Source of the DNA: Branchiostoma floridae
Taxonomy: Eukaryota > Chordata > Leptocardii > Amphioxiformes > Branchiostomatidae
DNA length: 64,000 bases
Reading direction: 5' to 3'
NCBI RefSeq assembly: GCF_000003815.2
Contig: NC_049982.1
Coordinates: forward strand, 8,870,717-8,934,716
Positions 1 through 10,823 of this stretch are shown in pieces. Each line of letters begins with the position of its first letter. The first letter of the stretch is position 1. Under the pieces are notes generated by a model. That model did not search any database. It was not told where the DNA came from and was given only the letters and a program-made list of their open reading frames with translations. The position numbers and the translations under genes are program-made.

Positions 1-350
1 AAAAAATGTAATGTAATGATTAATGTAGACCACAACAACAACTATGTATATCTATTTAAAGAAAACAAAATGGAACGGTTTGGAATCCTAACATACTATA
101 TATATGCTAAATATACTCCAAACTCTTCATCGGTATCCGTCATAATTCATGCTTGCAATATTCTGCTCGCCTTATATATGATGCGGCATCAATTTAAGCT
201 CATTCACTAATTCATTGTTTCTGGTCAGTTCAAAAGATCATTGTTTTGTTGGCATGCCCTTCTGGTGACAATAATTACATAGGCAGAAACGTAATAAGAA
301 CTCGCTGTTTTATTCAGCGGTTGATCGATTATATCCAATTGTACGTACAG

Positions 351-551
351 CGGATTGCTCTGTCAGAACTGACCCACCAGGAGACGAAAGGGGGAACATG
401 TACTGTACTAATTCAGGTCCGCCGTACCCGATTGGCACGGTTTGCACCCACCAGTGCGATAACGAGCAAGGTTTTTTCCTCAACTCTGGGGACGAGAGCA
501 GGACATGCCAATTAGGAGGAACATGGGATGGAGAGGATCTTGTTTGTGCTG
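351..551 (+). CDS. Gene A exon: sushi/CCP-like module
   Basis: Open phase 1-1 exon of 201 bp between an AG and GTAAGT. The peptide has the sushi cysteine pattern: DCS, then YCTN, PIGTVC, HQC, RTC and finally [10 protein letters not shown]. It matches the second CCP type of genes B and E, which share the (P)(Y)P.G.VC...C and G.W.G.D.VC signatures. It is assigned to gene A because it is the next coding module upstream of the EGF array in the same strand and phase. Confidence 0.75.
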
Positions 552-3500
552 GTAAGTGTTAAAAAGTGTGGCAATAAAAATTATTGCCATGGCGACGGTA
601 AAAATCATAACAATCCGTCGACTCCTTCTTGAGTTATTCCCTTTCAAAGTCTGACACCAAACCTGTCCTGCAGTTCCAAAACAAGCCGCTAGGGGGGGGG
701 GGGGACCTATACCACTAACTCACGGCATCAAGAGCTGTCTACCACTTAAAATGCATAGCCGCAGCATGTCCAAAACTCGAGATGTCAAACCAGGAAGTTC
801 CGCTGCAGTAAAGTAACCGGCCGCTAGGGGGCCCAAAATCTAATCGTTTCCAGGTCTCAACAAGGCCTACCCACATTTATATATTTAGAGGCTGTATGAG
901 TTGNNNNNNNNNNNNNNNNNNNNNNNNNNNNNNNNNNNNNNNNNNNNNNNNNNNNNNNNNNNNNNNNNNNNNNNNNNNNNNNNNNNNNNNNNNNNNNNNN
1001 NNNNNNNNNNNNNNNNNNNNNNNNNNNNNNNNNNNNNNNNNNNNNNNNNNNNNNNNNNNNNNNNNNNNNNNNNNNNNNNNNNNNNNNNNNNNNNNNNNNN
1101 NNNNNNNNNNNNNNNNNNNNNNNNNNNNNNNNNNNNNNNNNNNNNNNNNNNNNNNNNNNNNNNNNNNNNNNNNNNNNNNNNNNNNNNNNNNNNNNNNNNN
1201 NNNNNNNNNNNNNNNNNNNNNNNNNNNNNNNNNNNNNNNNNNNNNNNNNNNNNNNNNNNNNNNNNNNNNNNNNNNNNNNNNNNNNNNNNNNNNNNNNNNN
1301 NNNNNNNNNNNNNNNNNNNNNNNNNNNNNNNNNNNNNNNNNNNNNNNNNNNNNNNNNNNNNNNNNNNNNNNNNNNNNNNNNNNNNNNNNNNNNNNNNNNN
1401 NNNNNNNNNNNNNNNNNNNNNNNNNNNNNNNNNNNNNNNNNNNNNNNNNNNNNNNNNNNNNNNNNNNATTCATTTATACCGTATCAATACCATCCATCCA
1501 GGCGTTCTCAAGTTATGGTGGTCTTCTACAAACACACACACACACATACAACGCTCACCCAAAATATAACGTTCTTGGCGAAGGTAACTATCACATCGCT
1601 ATCTCACAAACCTCCACATGTTATACATCATTTAAGCACAAACAATGCTTGTTTCACACATCGGTTTGCATTTTTGAAACAAAGATATCAAGGGTGAAGA
1701 AGGCCACCAAACTTTCCAAGTTTGCACACGTATATCGGCATGTGCCATGCGACTGGAAAGCTTACCCGTGGAGGTAATGGTTCAGTCCAGCATGATGCAA
1801 CTACGCACGCGCGGAATCTACATTCCTGACATTCCTGTGGAAGTTTTGGAATTCTTTGCAAACGGTCCCACACTATACTATTAGGCTCGCCCATCAGGCG
1901 TCGCCAAAAAGAGTATGGATTTGTGGTAAATGGGCCTGTACTTGTCAATAGTAGTCTTATTTGATGTATTTAAGGTCTATGCTGTCTTTTACAACTTTAT
2001 ATCATATGCCTTGATCGTTCCCTAATTATGATAAAAAAAACTGTAGGAAAGCGCCGTAGATAAGAGGTCGTTTCTAATGGAAAAGAAAAAAAACATTTTC
2101 AATGTAATTCAACGTATAAATTACTTGTGTAATTACCAAAAAACGTTATCGAATCTTTTAAAGATATGTATGACATGATATTCTAATGTATCATTGCGTA
2201 TGTTGAGAAAGCCAATATTACGTTTAAGATACGGTCGACTGCGTTGGAGTGGATTGTCAAAATGGCGGAACCTGCGTCGGCGATGTTAACGGTTACTCCT
2301 GCAATTGTGCTCCTGGCTATGAAGGCGATCACTGTGAAACAGGTAAGTTCTCTAAGAACAGTTGAATCCTAAAATCTAAGTCGTTCTTGAAGGAACAATT
2401 ATGATAATGTTGCGTGATATAAAAATATGCCAATAAAGGTCAGGGTGTCAACATTACATAGACGTAGTCTTGTGTTATTAACAGAAAAACGTTATCGAAT
2501 CTTTCAAAGATATGTATGACATGATATTCTAATGTATCATTGGGTATGTTGAGAAAGCCAATATTATGTTTCAGATACGGACGACTGCGTTGGAGAGGAT
2601 TGTCAAAATGGCGGAACCTGCGTCGACAATGTTAACAGTTACTCCTGCAATTGTGCTCCTGGCTATGAAGGCGATCACTGTGAAACAGGTAAGTTCTCTG
2701 AGAACAGTTGAATCCTACAAATTAACAAAGGTGTTTTTGAAGGAACAATTAATATAATGTTGCGTGATATAAAAGGATGTCAATAAAGGTCAGGGTGTCG
2801 ACAGTAAATAGACGTAGTCTTTTGTTGTTAACAAAAAAAAACGCATCGAATCTTCTAAAAATATCTTTGAAATGATATTCTAATGTATCATTGCGTATGC
2901 TGAGAAAGCCAATATTATGTTTCAGATACGGACGACTGCGTTGGAGTGGATTGTCAAAATGGTGGAACCTGCGTCGACGATGTTAACGGTTACTCCTGCA
3001 ATTGTGCTACTGGCTATGAAGGCGATCACTGTGAAACAGGTAGGTTCTCTGAGAACAGTTGAATCCTACGATTTAACAAATTCGTTCTTGAAGGAACAAT
3101 TATGATAATGCTGCGTGATATAAAAGGATGCCAATAAAGGTCAGGGTGTCAACGGTAAATAGACGTAGTCTTGTGTAATTACCAAAAAACGTTATCGAAT
3201 CTTTTAAAGATATGTATGACATGATATTCTAATGTATCATTGGGTATGTTGAGAAAGCCAATATTACGTTTCAGATACGGACGACTGCGTTGGAGTGTAT
3301 TGTCAAAATGGCGGAACCTGCGTCGACAATGTTAACAGTTACTCCTGCAATTGTGCTCCTGGCTATGAAGGCGATCACTGTGAAACAGGTAAGTTCTCTA
3401 AGAACAGTTGAATCCTACAAATTAACAAAGGTGTTTTTGAAGGAACAATTATGATAATGTTGCGTGATATAAAAGGATTGTCAATAAAGGTCAGGGTGTC

Positions 3501-6500
3501 AACAGTACGTAAATAGACGTAGTCTTTTGTTGTTAACAAAAAAAAAACGTCATCGAATCATTTAAAAATATCTTTGAAATGATATTCTAATGTATCATTG
3601 GGTATGTTGAGAAAGCCAATATTACGTTTCAGATATGGACGACTGCGTTGGAGTGGATTGTCAAAATGGCGGAACCTGCGTCGACGATGTTAACGGTTAC
3701 TCCTGCAATTGTGCTCCTGGCTATGAGGGCGATCACTGTGAAACAGGTAAGTTCTCTAAGAACAGTTGAATCCTACAATCTAAGTCGTTCTTGAAGGAAC
3801 AATTATGATAATGTTGCGTGATATAAAAGGATGCCAATAAAGGTCAGGGTGTCAACATTACATAGACGTAGTCTTGTGTAATAAACAGAAAAACGTTATC
3901 TAATCTTTTACAGATATGTATGAAATGATATTCTAATGTATCATTGCGTATGTTGAGAAAGCCAATATTACGTTTCAGATACGGACGACTGCGTTGGAGT
4001 GGATTGTCAAAATGGCGGAACCTGCGTCGACGATATTAACGGTTACTCCTGCAATTGTGCTCCTGGCTATGAAAGCGATCACTGTGAAACAGGTAAGTTC
4101 TCTAAGAACAGTTCATTCCTACGATTTAACAAAGTCGTTCTTGATGGAAAAAATTATGATAATGTTTTGTGATCATGATATAAAAGAGTCAACAAAGGTC
4201 AGAGTGTCAACATTACATAGACGTAGTCTTGTGTAATAAACAAAAAAAAAACGTTATTGAATCTTTTACAGATGTGTATGAAATAATATTCTAATGTATC
4301 ATTGCGTATGCTGAGAAAGCCAATATTACGTTTCAGATACGGATGACTGCGTTGGAGTGGATTGTCAAAATGGCGGAACCTGCGTCGACGATGTTAACGG
4401 TTACTCCTGCAATTGTGCTCCTGGCTATGAAGGCGATCACTGTGAAACAGGTAAGTTCTCTAAGAACAGTTGAATCCTACGATTTAACAAATCGTTCTTG
4501 AAGGAACAATTATGATAATGTTGCGTGATATAAAAGGATGCCAATAAAGGTCAGGGTGTCAACGGTAAATAGACGTAGTCTTGTGTAATTACCAAAAAAC
4601 GTTATCGAATCTTTTAAAGATATGTATGGCATGATATTCTAATGTATCATTGGGTATGTTGAGAAAGCCAATATTACGTTTCAGATACGGACGACTGCGT
4701 TGGAGTGAGTTGTCAAAATGGTGGAACCTGCGTCGACTATGTTAACAGTTACTCCTGCAATTGTGCTCCTGGCTATGAAGACGATCACTGTGAAACAGGT
4801 AAGTTCTCTGAGAACCGTTGAATCCTACGATTTAACAAATCGGTTCTGGAAGGACCAATTATGATAATGTGTCGTGATATAAAAATATGCCAATAAAGGT
4901 CAGGGTGTCAACATTACATAAACGTAGTCTTGTGTTATAACCAGAAAAACGTTATCGAATCTTTTACAGATATGTATGAAATGATATTCTAATGTATCAT
5001 TGCGTATGTTGAGAAAGCCAATATTACGTTTCAGATACGGACGACTGCGTTGGAGTGGATTGTCAAAATGGCGGAATCTGCGTCGACGATATTAACGGTT
5101 ACTCCTGCAATTGTGCTCCTGGCTATGAAGGCGATCACTGTGAAACAGGTAAGTTCTCTGAGAACCGTTGAATCCTACGATTTAACAAATTCGTTCTTGA
5201 AGGAACAATTATGATAATGTTGCGTGATATAAAAGGATGTCAATAAAGGTCAGGGTGTCAACAGTAAATAGACAAAGTCTTGTGTAATTACCAAAAAAAA
5301 CGTTATCGAATCTTTTAAAGATATGTATGACATGATATTCTAATGTATCATTGCGTTTGTTGAGAAAGCCAATATTACGTTTCAGATGCGGACGACTGCG
5401 TTGGAGTGGATTGTCAAAATGGTGGAACCTGCGTCGACGATGTTAACGGTTACTCCTGCAATTGTGCTCTTGGCTATGAAGGCGATCACTGTGAAACAGG
5501 TAAGTTCTCTGAGAACAGTTGAATCCTACAATCTAAGTCGTTCTTGAAGGAACAATTATGATAATGTTGCGTGATATAAAAGGATGCCAATAAAGGTCAG
5601 GGTGTCAACATTACATAGACGTAGTCTTGTGTAATAAACAGAAAAACGTTATCGAATCTTTTACAGATATGTATGAAATGATATTCTAATGTATCATTGC
5701 GTATGTTGAGAAAGCCAATATTACGTTTCAGATACGGACGACTGCGTTGGAGTGGATTGTCAAAATGGCGGAACCTGCGTCGACGATATTAACGGTTACT
5801 CCTGCAATTGTGCTCCTGGCTATGAAAGCGATCACTGTGAAACAGGTAAGTTCTCTAAGAACAGTTCATTCCTACGATTTAACAAAGTCGTTCTTGATGG
5901 AAAAAATTATGATAATGTTTTGTGATCATGATATAAAAGAGTCAACAAAGGTCAGAGTGTCAACATTACATAGACGTAGTCTTGTGTAATAAACAAAAAA
6001 AAAACGTTATTGAATCTTTTACAGATGTGTATGAAATAATATTCTAATGTATCATTGCGTATGCTGAGAAAGCAATATTACGTTTCAGATATGGACGACT
6101 GCGTTGGAGTGGATTGTCAAAATGGCGGAACCTGCGTCGACGATGTTAACGGTTACGCCTGCAATTGTGCTCCTGGCTATGAAGACGATCACTGTGAGAC
6201 AGGTAAGTTCTCTAAGAACAGTTCAATCCTACGATTTAGCAAAGTCGTTCTTGATGGAAAAATTATGATAATGTTTCGTGATATAAAAGGATGCCAACAA
6301 AGGTCAAGGTGTCAACATTACATAGACGTAGTCTCGTGTAATAAACAAAAAAAAAACGTTATTGAATCTTTTACAGATGTGTATGAAATAATATTCTAAT
6401 GTATCATTGCGTATGCTGAGAAAGCCAATATTACGTTTCAGATACGGACGAATGCGTTGGAGTGGATTGTCAAAATGGCGGAACCTGCGTCGACAATATT

Positions 6501-9500
6501 AACGGTTACTCCTGCAATTGTGCTCCTGGCTATGAAGGCGATCACTGTGAAACAGGTAAGTTCTCTGAGAACAGTTCAATCCTACGATTTAACAAATTCG
6601 TTCTTGAAGGAACAATTATGATAATGCTGCGTGATATAAAAGGATGCCAATAAAGGTCAGGGTGTCAACGGTAAATAGACGTAGTCTTGTGTAATTACCA
6701 AAAAACGTTATCGAATCTTTTAAAGATATGTATGACATGATATTCTAATGTATCATTGGGTATGTTGAGAAAGCCAATATTACGTTTCAGATACGGACGA
6801 CTGCGTTGGAGTGGATTGTCAAAATGGCGGAACCTGCGTCGACAATGTTAACAGTTACTCCTGCAATTGTGCTCCTGGCTATGAAGGCGATCACTGTGAA
6901 ACAGGTAAGTTCTCTGAGAACAGTTGAATCCTACAAATTAACAAATGTGTTTTTGAAGGAACAATTATGATAATGTTGCGTGATATAAAAGGATGTCAAT
7001 TAAGGTCAGGGTGTCAACAGTAAATAGACGTAGTCTTTTGTTGTTAACAAAAAAAAAAGTCATCGAATCTTTTAAAAATATCTTTGAAATGATATTCTAA
7101 TGTATCATTGCGTATGCTGAAAAAGCCAATATTATGTTTCAGATACGGACGACTGCGTTGGAGTGGATTGTCAAAATGGTGGAACCTGCGTCGACGATGT
7201 TAACGGTTACTCCTGCAATTGTGCTCCTGGCTATGAAGGCGATCACTGTGAAACAGGTAAGTTCTCTAAGAACAGTTGAATCCTACAATCTAAGTCGTTC
7301 TTGAAGGAACAATTATGATAATGTTGCGTGATATAAAAATATGCCAATAAAGGTCAGGGTGTCAACAGTAAATAGACGTAGTCTTTTGTTATTAACAAAA
7401 AAAAACGTTATCGAATCTTTTAAAGATATCTTTGAAATGATATTTATATTTCAGCCATACATTGTATGGTGAAATATATTGTATTCGTAATGTTTCTTTC
7501 TTCTTTCTTTCTTTCTTTCTCCTGTCAAATCTTCAAAGTGATTCATCTCCGCCATTCCTGGACCGAATGACCTGAAATTTGGCACAAGGGTAGAGTGGGC
7601 CAATACCCAAATGTGTTTTTTTTTCTTTTTTTTTTCTCATATCTGCTCCTTAAAAGATTTTATTAAGGTTTTATTGCAACTTTTGGACCAAAACTGTATA
7701 ATTTGGCCCCCTGTACCATTGTATTACGTCCAGATGACCTGAAATTTCGGACAGATGTGCCTTTGATACTTATTCAAAGGATCCAGGTATAATATTTGGC
7801 ATAAATCACTTCAAAATGGCCCCTTAAGGAGGTTTTTGTGGGAGAGTTTTGGATATGTGAGGTTGAAGTGCCGAGGTCAACGACCTCTAGGTCATTCTGG
7901 TGTGTTAGGGCCACAGGTGTGCCAGGTAGATCCAATTATCTACCTACCTTCCTAGTCAATAGACATCCAGGTGGTTGGGGGACAAGGTAAATCCAATAAA
8001 TGACCAGCCAATGAGCGAGCTGATTTTGCTGGAAGAGTCCATTGTTGGACAGTGGGTGTTTTTTAAAATTTACTTTTAGACTTTGGTGATAATGCCAATG
8101 CTCTTTTTAGCGGAAGTGTTTTTGCACTGAACCAATTGACCAAGAGGTCCTGTGTTCGAAACCTGCCACGTCACCGATCTTGTGCTCTTATGAAAGGTAC
8201 TTGACACAACTTTCCACACTACACTCAGGTAAAATAAGATTAGGGAGCTTCGACTGGAATACCCAGCTTCAGCTGGATACAAATAGAAAGAACACCCAGT
8301 TTCGGCTAGGGCCGTCCCTCGGATAGGAGGTCTGGAGGTTCCGTGTCTGGGAGAGCCACACCTCACGCACGTTAAAGGTCCCACCACACCTTTAAAAAAA
8401 GAATAAGGGCATGCCCCGGTGAGCCATGGGGCAAATCTAGAGTTGGTGATCCACAAATCAGACGGACTCCAGGAAGAATAGTGACTAAGTCAGTCACTAA
8501 TGGAGATCCGTACCAAACCAACCAAATCAAACCAAACCAAACCAAACCAATGGGTCCACCTCCATTATGTCTTGCTCCCAGCAATCACTTTTATTTGGGT
8601 AGTTTCTTTGCCGATTGTAGTCTTAATTTTTTCCTATCAAAAAGTGCTTGTTCAACTCCAGAATTTGTTACATGTTACAAGTTATTGCCTTAAAACGCTA
8701 TCATGCCAAAAGGCCTACAGATTCTAGGCATGGCACACGGAGACATAATTTGTTTCTAGATGCTTGCCTTCAAAAGAGAAAAATAATCAGCCTATTAGAA
8801 AATTAAATTGTTGGATAAGAAATGGTTCTCTTCTTGGTTGCTACTTTTTTTCAGACCATTCATCCAGTTGCTAACCTCGTTCGATATGGTAATTCCTACT
8901 GATTGGTATTAAATTAAAGTTAATAATTTAAGCAATATCTAAGAACTTGCAGTGGTCCACACAAAAATATAGCTACTACTGATCCTATTCATAAGTTTCT
9001 ATGTTTCGACGTTTTCTAAAAAGAATTGAATTTTCAAACCATATTCTTTGAACACATCGACTCCCTTGGTACCTGAATATTTTGCAAACGACTAAAGCTC
9101 CTAAATAATTGAAATCATAATACATTTCAGAGCACTGATTCTCAAAATGGTGAATATCACTAAAAGCGTTCCTTTACGGAAGTTCTTGTTTGTCGTTGCA
9201 GACGTTGACGAATGTGCCTCTAATCCGTGTGCAAATGGCGGAATTTGTGAGGACGAGATCAACCACTTTACATGTACTTGTGCTCCTGGCTATGGAGGAG
9301 ATTATTGTGAAAGGGGTATAGGTACGTTTTCTCATAATAACTTTCTAACCGCACATTGAGATTCTAGACGGATGTATTCAGGTTTTGAAAACAATTGTAG
9401 CCTTAAACTTTGCGAAATACGGACTGAGTAATGTGCTGACGGAATTTGAACAGTTACGCGATTTTCATACTTTATGCGCTGTTTTTGCAGTTGATTATAA

Positions 9501-10650
9501 CTCCAACGTTAAATATTTGTTAAACTGCATTAAGCTTTGAATTTACAATTGTCTCAGGACAATGTTGGAAAGTCACACTTGTAATGTCTTTTGGTAGGCT
9601 TGATTCCCTTCGGAGGAAGGATAGGACCGATCACTGGCGGCCTTGGAGCCAGGCGCAGAAGAAACGCTCCCAATACTCACTGGAGTCGTGTAGGGAATGT
9701 GGCAAACTTAGTCTATGATGCGGACAGTGGTGAAGAGGAGCGGCTGGTGGCTTTTGCCGCTTCAAACTTGGAAGGACTTGCTGAGGAAGATAGTATTCAA
9801 AGTGAGTATCTTCATTCTGTACAACTGTTTTGGACAAATGAATGGTTTGAAAAAAGTAGCAACCAAGAAGAGAACCATTTCTGATTCAACAATTTAATTT
9901 TCTCATAGTCAAGCACATCATGAAAACCATAAAAAGAATTGTATCAGATCATGAGTAAGTTGTAACTATGAAAGAAAAAACGAACGAATGTTTTAATGAT
10001 AATAATGTTTCACTGATGTAGAAAAAGAATCTACCACTGTTTTCTGACACCGTAGGTCCTCTCCAAATTCTTTTGCACGAAATTAAGAAGAAATTAATGT
10101 AGAGACAGATCTTATCTGTATGTATATAACAATTTGGGTGACTAGCTAAAATATTCCTGAAATATATATATAATCTCCATAGATCCTCGCTCTTGATGGT
10201 AACTACCCTGCAACCACAGCCGAGGCGATGTCGTCCATGTTGCAGGATTTCCGTAACATGCAAGCTTCCATTGTAGCAATAATGGCCCTAACTGTAACCG
10301 GACGCTTGACGTCTTGAATTATGAACTCATCCGTAGGTCCTCTTCGAGACCTCACAGAAGATGTGGAGGGGTTTCCTAACAACTACCCTGTTACCACAAC
10401 CGAGGCGATGCCGTCCCTGGTGCAGGATTTCCACAACATGCTCAACGGCTTCAACTGTAGCAACAACGGTCCTAACTGTAACCGGACGCGTGGACAGGAC
10501 GATGTGGTAAAATTAGACAACCATTGGTACATTGTTTACAGGCCAGCAATTGAGTACGACCCAGGAAGTATGAAGAGAGGCATACGCTTCAGGATTCACA
10601 TTGTGGCCTGGCGCGGCTTTAGAATCTTTATTCGATGCTTCATATTTTAA
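351..10650 (+). CDS. Gene A: CCP-EGF(x16)-orphan tail protein, 5' partial
   Basis: Spliced gene assembled from exons 351-551, fifteen EGF exons between 2229 and 7256, 9202-9321, 9598-9801 and 10337-10650; the stop is TAA at 10648-10650. Every internal exon starts after AG, ends before GT and is phase 1-1, so all join in frame: 848 complete codons are visible. The upstream start and any signal peptide lie outside the window, and more exons could sit in the N gap 904-1467. The product should be secreted: a sushi module, 16 EGF modules, then the M and C parts of a tail shared with genes B, C and D. The N exon of that tail is missing; a decayed remnant lies at 9381-9465. Joining the CCP exon to the EGF array across the gap is inference; the rest follows from splice phase. 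The function is unknown; adhesion or matrix is likely from the modules. Confidence 0.75.
560..880. repeat. Dispersed repeat fragment
   Basis: Contains phrases such as AAAATCATAACAATCCGTCG and GCCGCTAGGGGG, with a poly-G run at about 697. The same phrases recur at 54900-55290 and, as reverse complement, at 29700-30290. The element continues beyond the N gap: 1470-1590 ends with a CA microsatellite and CGTTCTTGGCGAAGGTAA, like 55250-55300. Non-coding and intronic in gene A. Confidence 0.55.
904..1467. other. Assembly gap (564 N)
   Basis: Run of N inside an intron of gene A. It could hide extra CCP or EGF exons, so the domain count of gene A is a minimum. Confidence 0.99.
1591..2128. other. Intron sequence, nothing recognised
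   Basis: No exon-like reading frame with splice sites was seen between the repeat end and the first EGF unit. The EGF-unit intron sequence begins at about 2130 (ATTACCAAAAAACGTTATCG). Confidence 0.5.
2130..7442 (+). repeat. Tandem array of 15 EGF exon-intron units (~350 bp)
   Basis: Fifteen head-to-tail units of 346-358 bp; both the 114-bp exon and the intron are conserved. Exon starts: 2229, 2575, 2926, 3275, 3633, 3979, 4337, 4685, 5035, 5386, 5732, 6089, 6442, 6791, 7143; each exon is exactly 114 bp. The intron keeps recognisable blocks such as AGGTCAGGGTGTCAACA and AAAGCCAATATTACGTTTCAG in every unit. The array stops abruptly near 7442, where unrelated sequence begins. Because introns are as conserved as exons, the array arose by recent unequal exchange rather than only by selection on protein. 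Confidence 0.95.
2229..7256 (+). CDS. Gene A: 15 calcium-binding-type EGF exons
   Basis: Each exon encodes 38 residues with six cysteines: D(T/M/A)DDC, then [20 protein letters not shown], then [12 protein letters not shown]. The D.D.C start and the C.D....Y.C.C motif are the calcium-binding EGF and Asp/Asn hydroxylation signatures. CQNGGTC fits the O-fucose consensus C-x4-S/T-C in 14 of 15 copies; the exon at 5035 has Ile instead of Thr. All 15 keep six cysteines and open frames. Variants: the first copy has DTVDC and a weaker TTTAAG acceptor; copies at 3275 and 4685 have VYC and VSC in place of VDC; the copy at 3039 uses GTAGGT as donor. Exons are phase 1-1, so adding or losing units keeps the frame. 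Intact splicing of all copies is inferred. Confidence 0.9.
7443..8075. repeat. Non-coding sequence with TTTC microsatellite
   Basis: Follows the last EGF unit. It has a (TTTC)n run at about 7495-7520 and phrases such as GACCTGAAATTTGGCACAAG, repeated in altered form near 7737. No exon signature was found. It is probably an old dispersed repeat in the intron. Confidence 0.4.
8080..8550. repeat. SINE-like repeat with AACC tail
   Basis: Contains GTTCGAAACCTGCCACGTCAC and AAAGGTACTTGACACAACTT, close to the SINE-like segment at 53740-53880, and a (AACCA)n/(AACC)n tract at 8515-8550. The phrases TTCGGCTAGGGCCGTCCCTC (8303) and CTTCGGTTAGGGACGTCCCT (53647) correspond. This suggests a tRNA-derived SINE family; no internal gene. 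Confidence 0.5.
9202..9321 (+). CDS. Gene A exon: EGF module 16
   Basis: Phase 1 exon after TTGCAG. The peptide starts [10 protein letters not shown] and continues [29 protein letters not shown]: six cysteines and the calcium-binding DxDEC start. It resembles the EGF exons of gene B (19076, 19553) more than the 15-copy array. Two donors give the same phase: after 9315 (GTATAG) or after 9321 (GTACGT); the second matches consensus better. Confidence 0.88.
   Translation, partial: TLTNVPLIRVQMAEFVRTRSTTLHVLVLLAMEEIIVKGV
9381..9465 (+). pseudogene. Decayed N-module exon of the orphan cassette
   Basis: Between the EGF exon and the M exon, where genes B, C and D keep an intact N exon, bases 9419-9465 read [14 protein letters not shown]. 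This matches [14 protein letters not shown] of gene B at about three quarters of bases. The donor is gone (GATTTTCATAC instead of a GT after GAC GTG G), and the conserved CLVRP start cannot be found. Confidence 0.65.
9598..9801 (+). CDS. Gene A exon: orphan cassette module M
   Basis: A 204-bp phase 1-1 exon: [15 protein letters not shown], a basic cluster [27 protein letters not shown], and an acidic end [11 protein letters not shown]. The RRRR cluster is a good furin-type processing site in a secreted protein. Homologous exons lie at 20123, 25039 and 29133. I do not recognise the family. Confidence 0.85.
10183..10305 (+). pseudogene. Truncated duplicate of the C-module exon
   Basis: After an AG at 10181-10182 the sequence reads like the start of the real exon at 10337, with matches including GGTAACTACCCTGCAACCAC, GCCGAGGCGATG and AACTGTAACCGGACGC. 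It has internal deletions, one of which shifts frame at AACATGCAAGC, and it lacks the last half. It lies immediately before the intact copy. Confidence 0.75.
10337..10650 (+). CDS. Gene A last exon: orphan cassette module C
   Basis: Starts after CCGTAG in phase 1: [18 protein letters not shown], then [28 protein letters not shown] (two cysteines, NCS and NRT sequons), then [18 protein letters not shown] and a last hydrophobic, arginine-rich stretch [15 protein letters not shown] before TAA. The tail after KR has five Arg and no acidic residue. It has homologs in genes B (frameshifted), C and D. Confidence 0.85.
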
Positions 10651-10823
10651 GAAAACATTTTACAAATTCACACATTAGTGTAAAATACATTGATTTTTTC
10701 ATCAGTACACTTAGTTGCAATGTTATGTAACATTTTGTGTAAATATCGTATCGTTAGGTAAATATATATATATATATATCCGTTTACAAGGCGTGTTGAT
10801 TATAGCTGTAATAGAAAACGTTA

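Larger units (their letters stand above)
8791..9908. repeat. Inverted repeat arms flanking two gene A exons
   Basis: The arm at 8791-8871 is nearly the reverse complement of 9833-9908; the shared core on the + strand of the right arm includes AAGTAGCAACCAAGAAGAG and CAACAATTTAATTTTCT. The arms lie in the introns on either side of the EGF exon 9202-9321 and the M exon 9598-9801. They may be two copies of one element in opposite orientation. Confidence 0.75.

Noticed and set aside
877-1777. Long open frames across the N run (also 60638-61074 and 48740-49075)
   Set aside because: They are open only because N codons are not read as stops.
2566-4236. 60-80 residue frames such as [18 protein letters not shown] in the EGF array
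   Set aside because: Frame +1 shadows of the EGF exons reading through the splice sites; the true frame has the six-cysteine EGF pattern.
2130-7442. CRISPR-like or satellite array
   Set aside because: The repeated unit contains an open EGF exon with splice sites and a eukaryotic context; it is an exon array.
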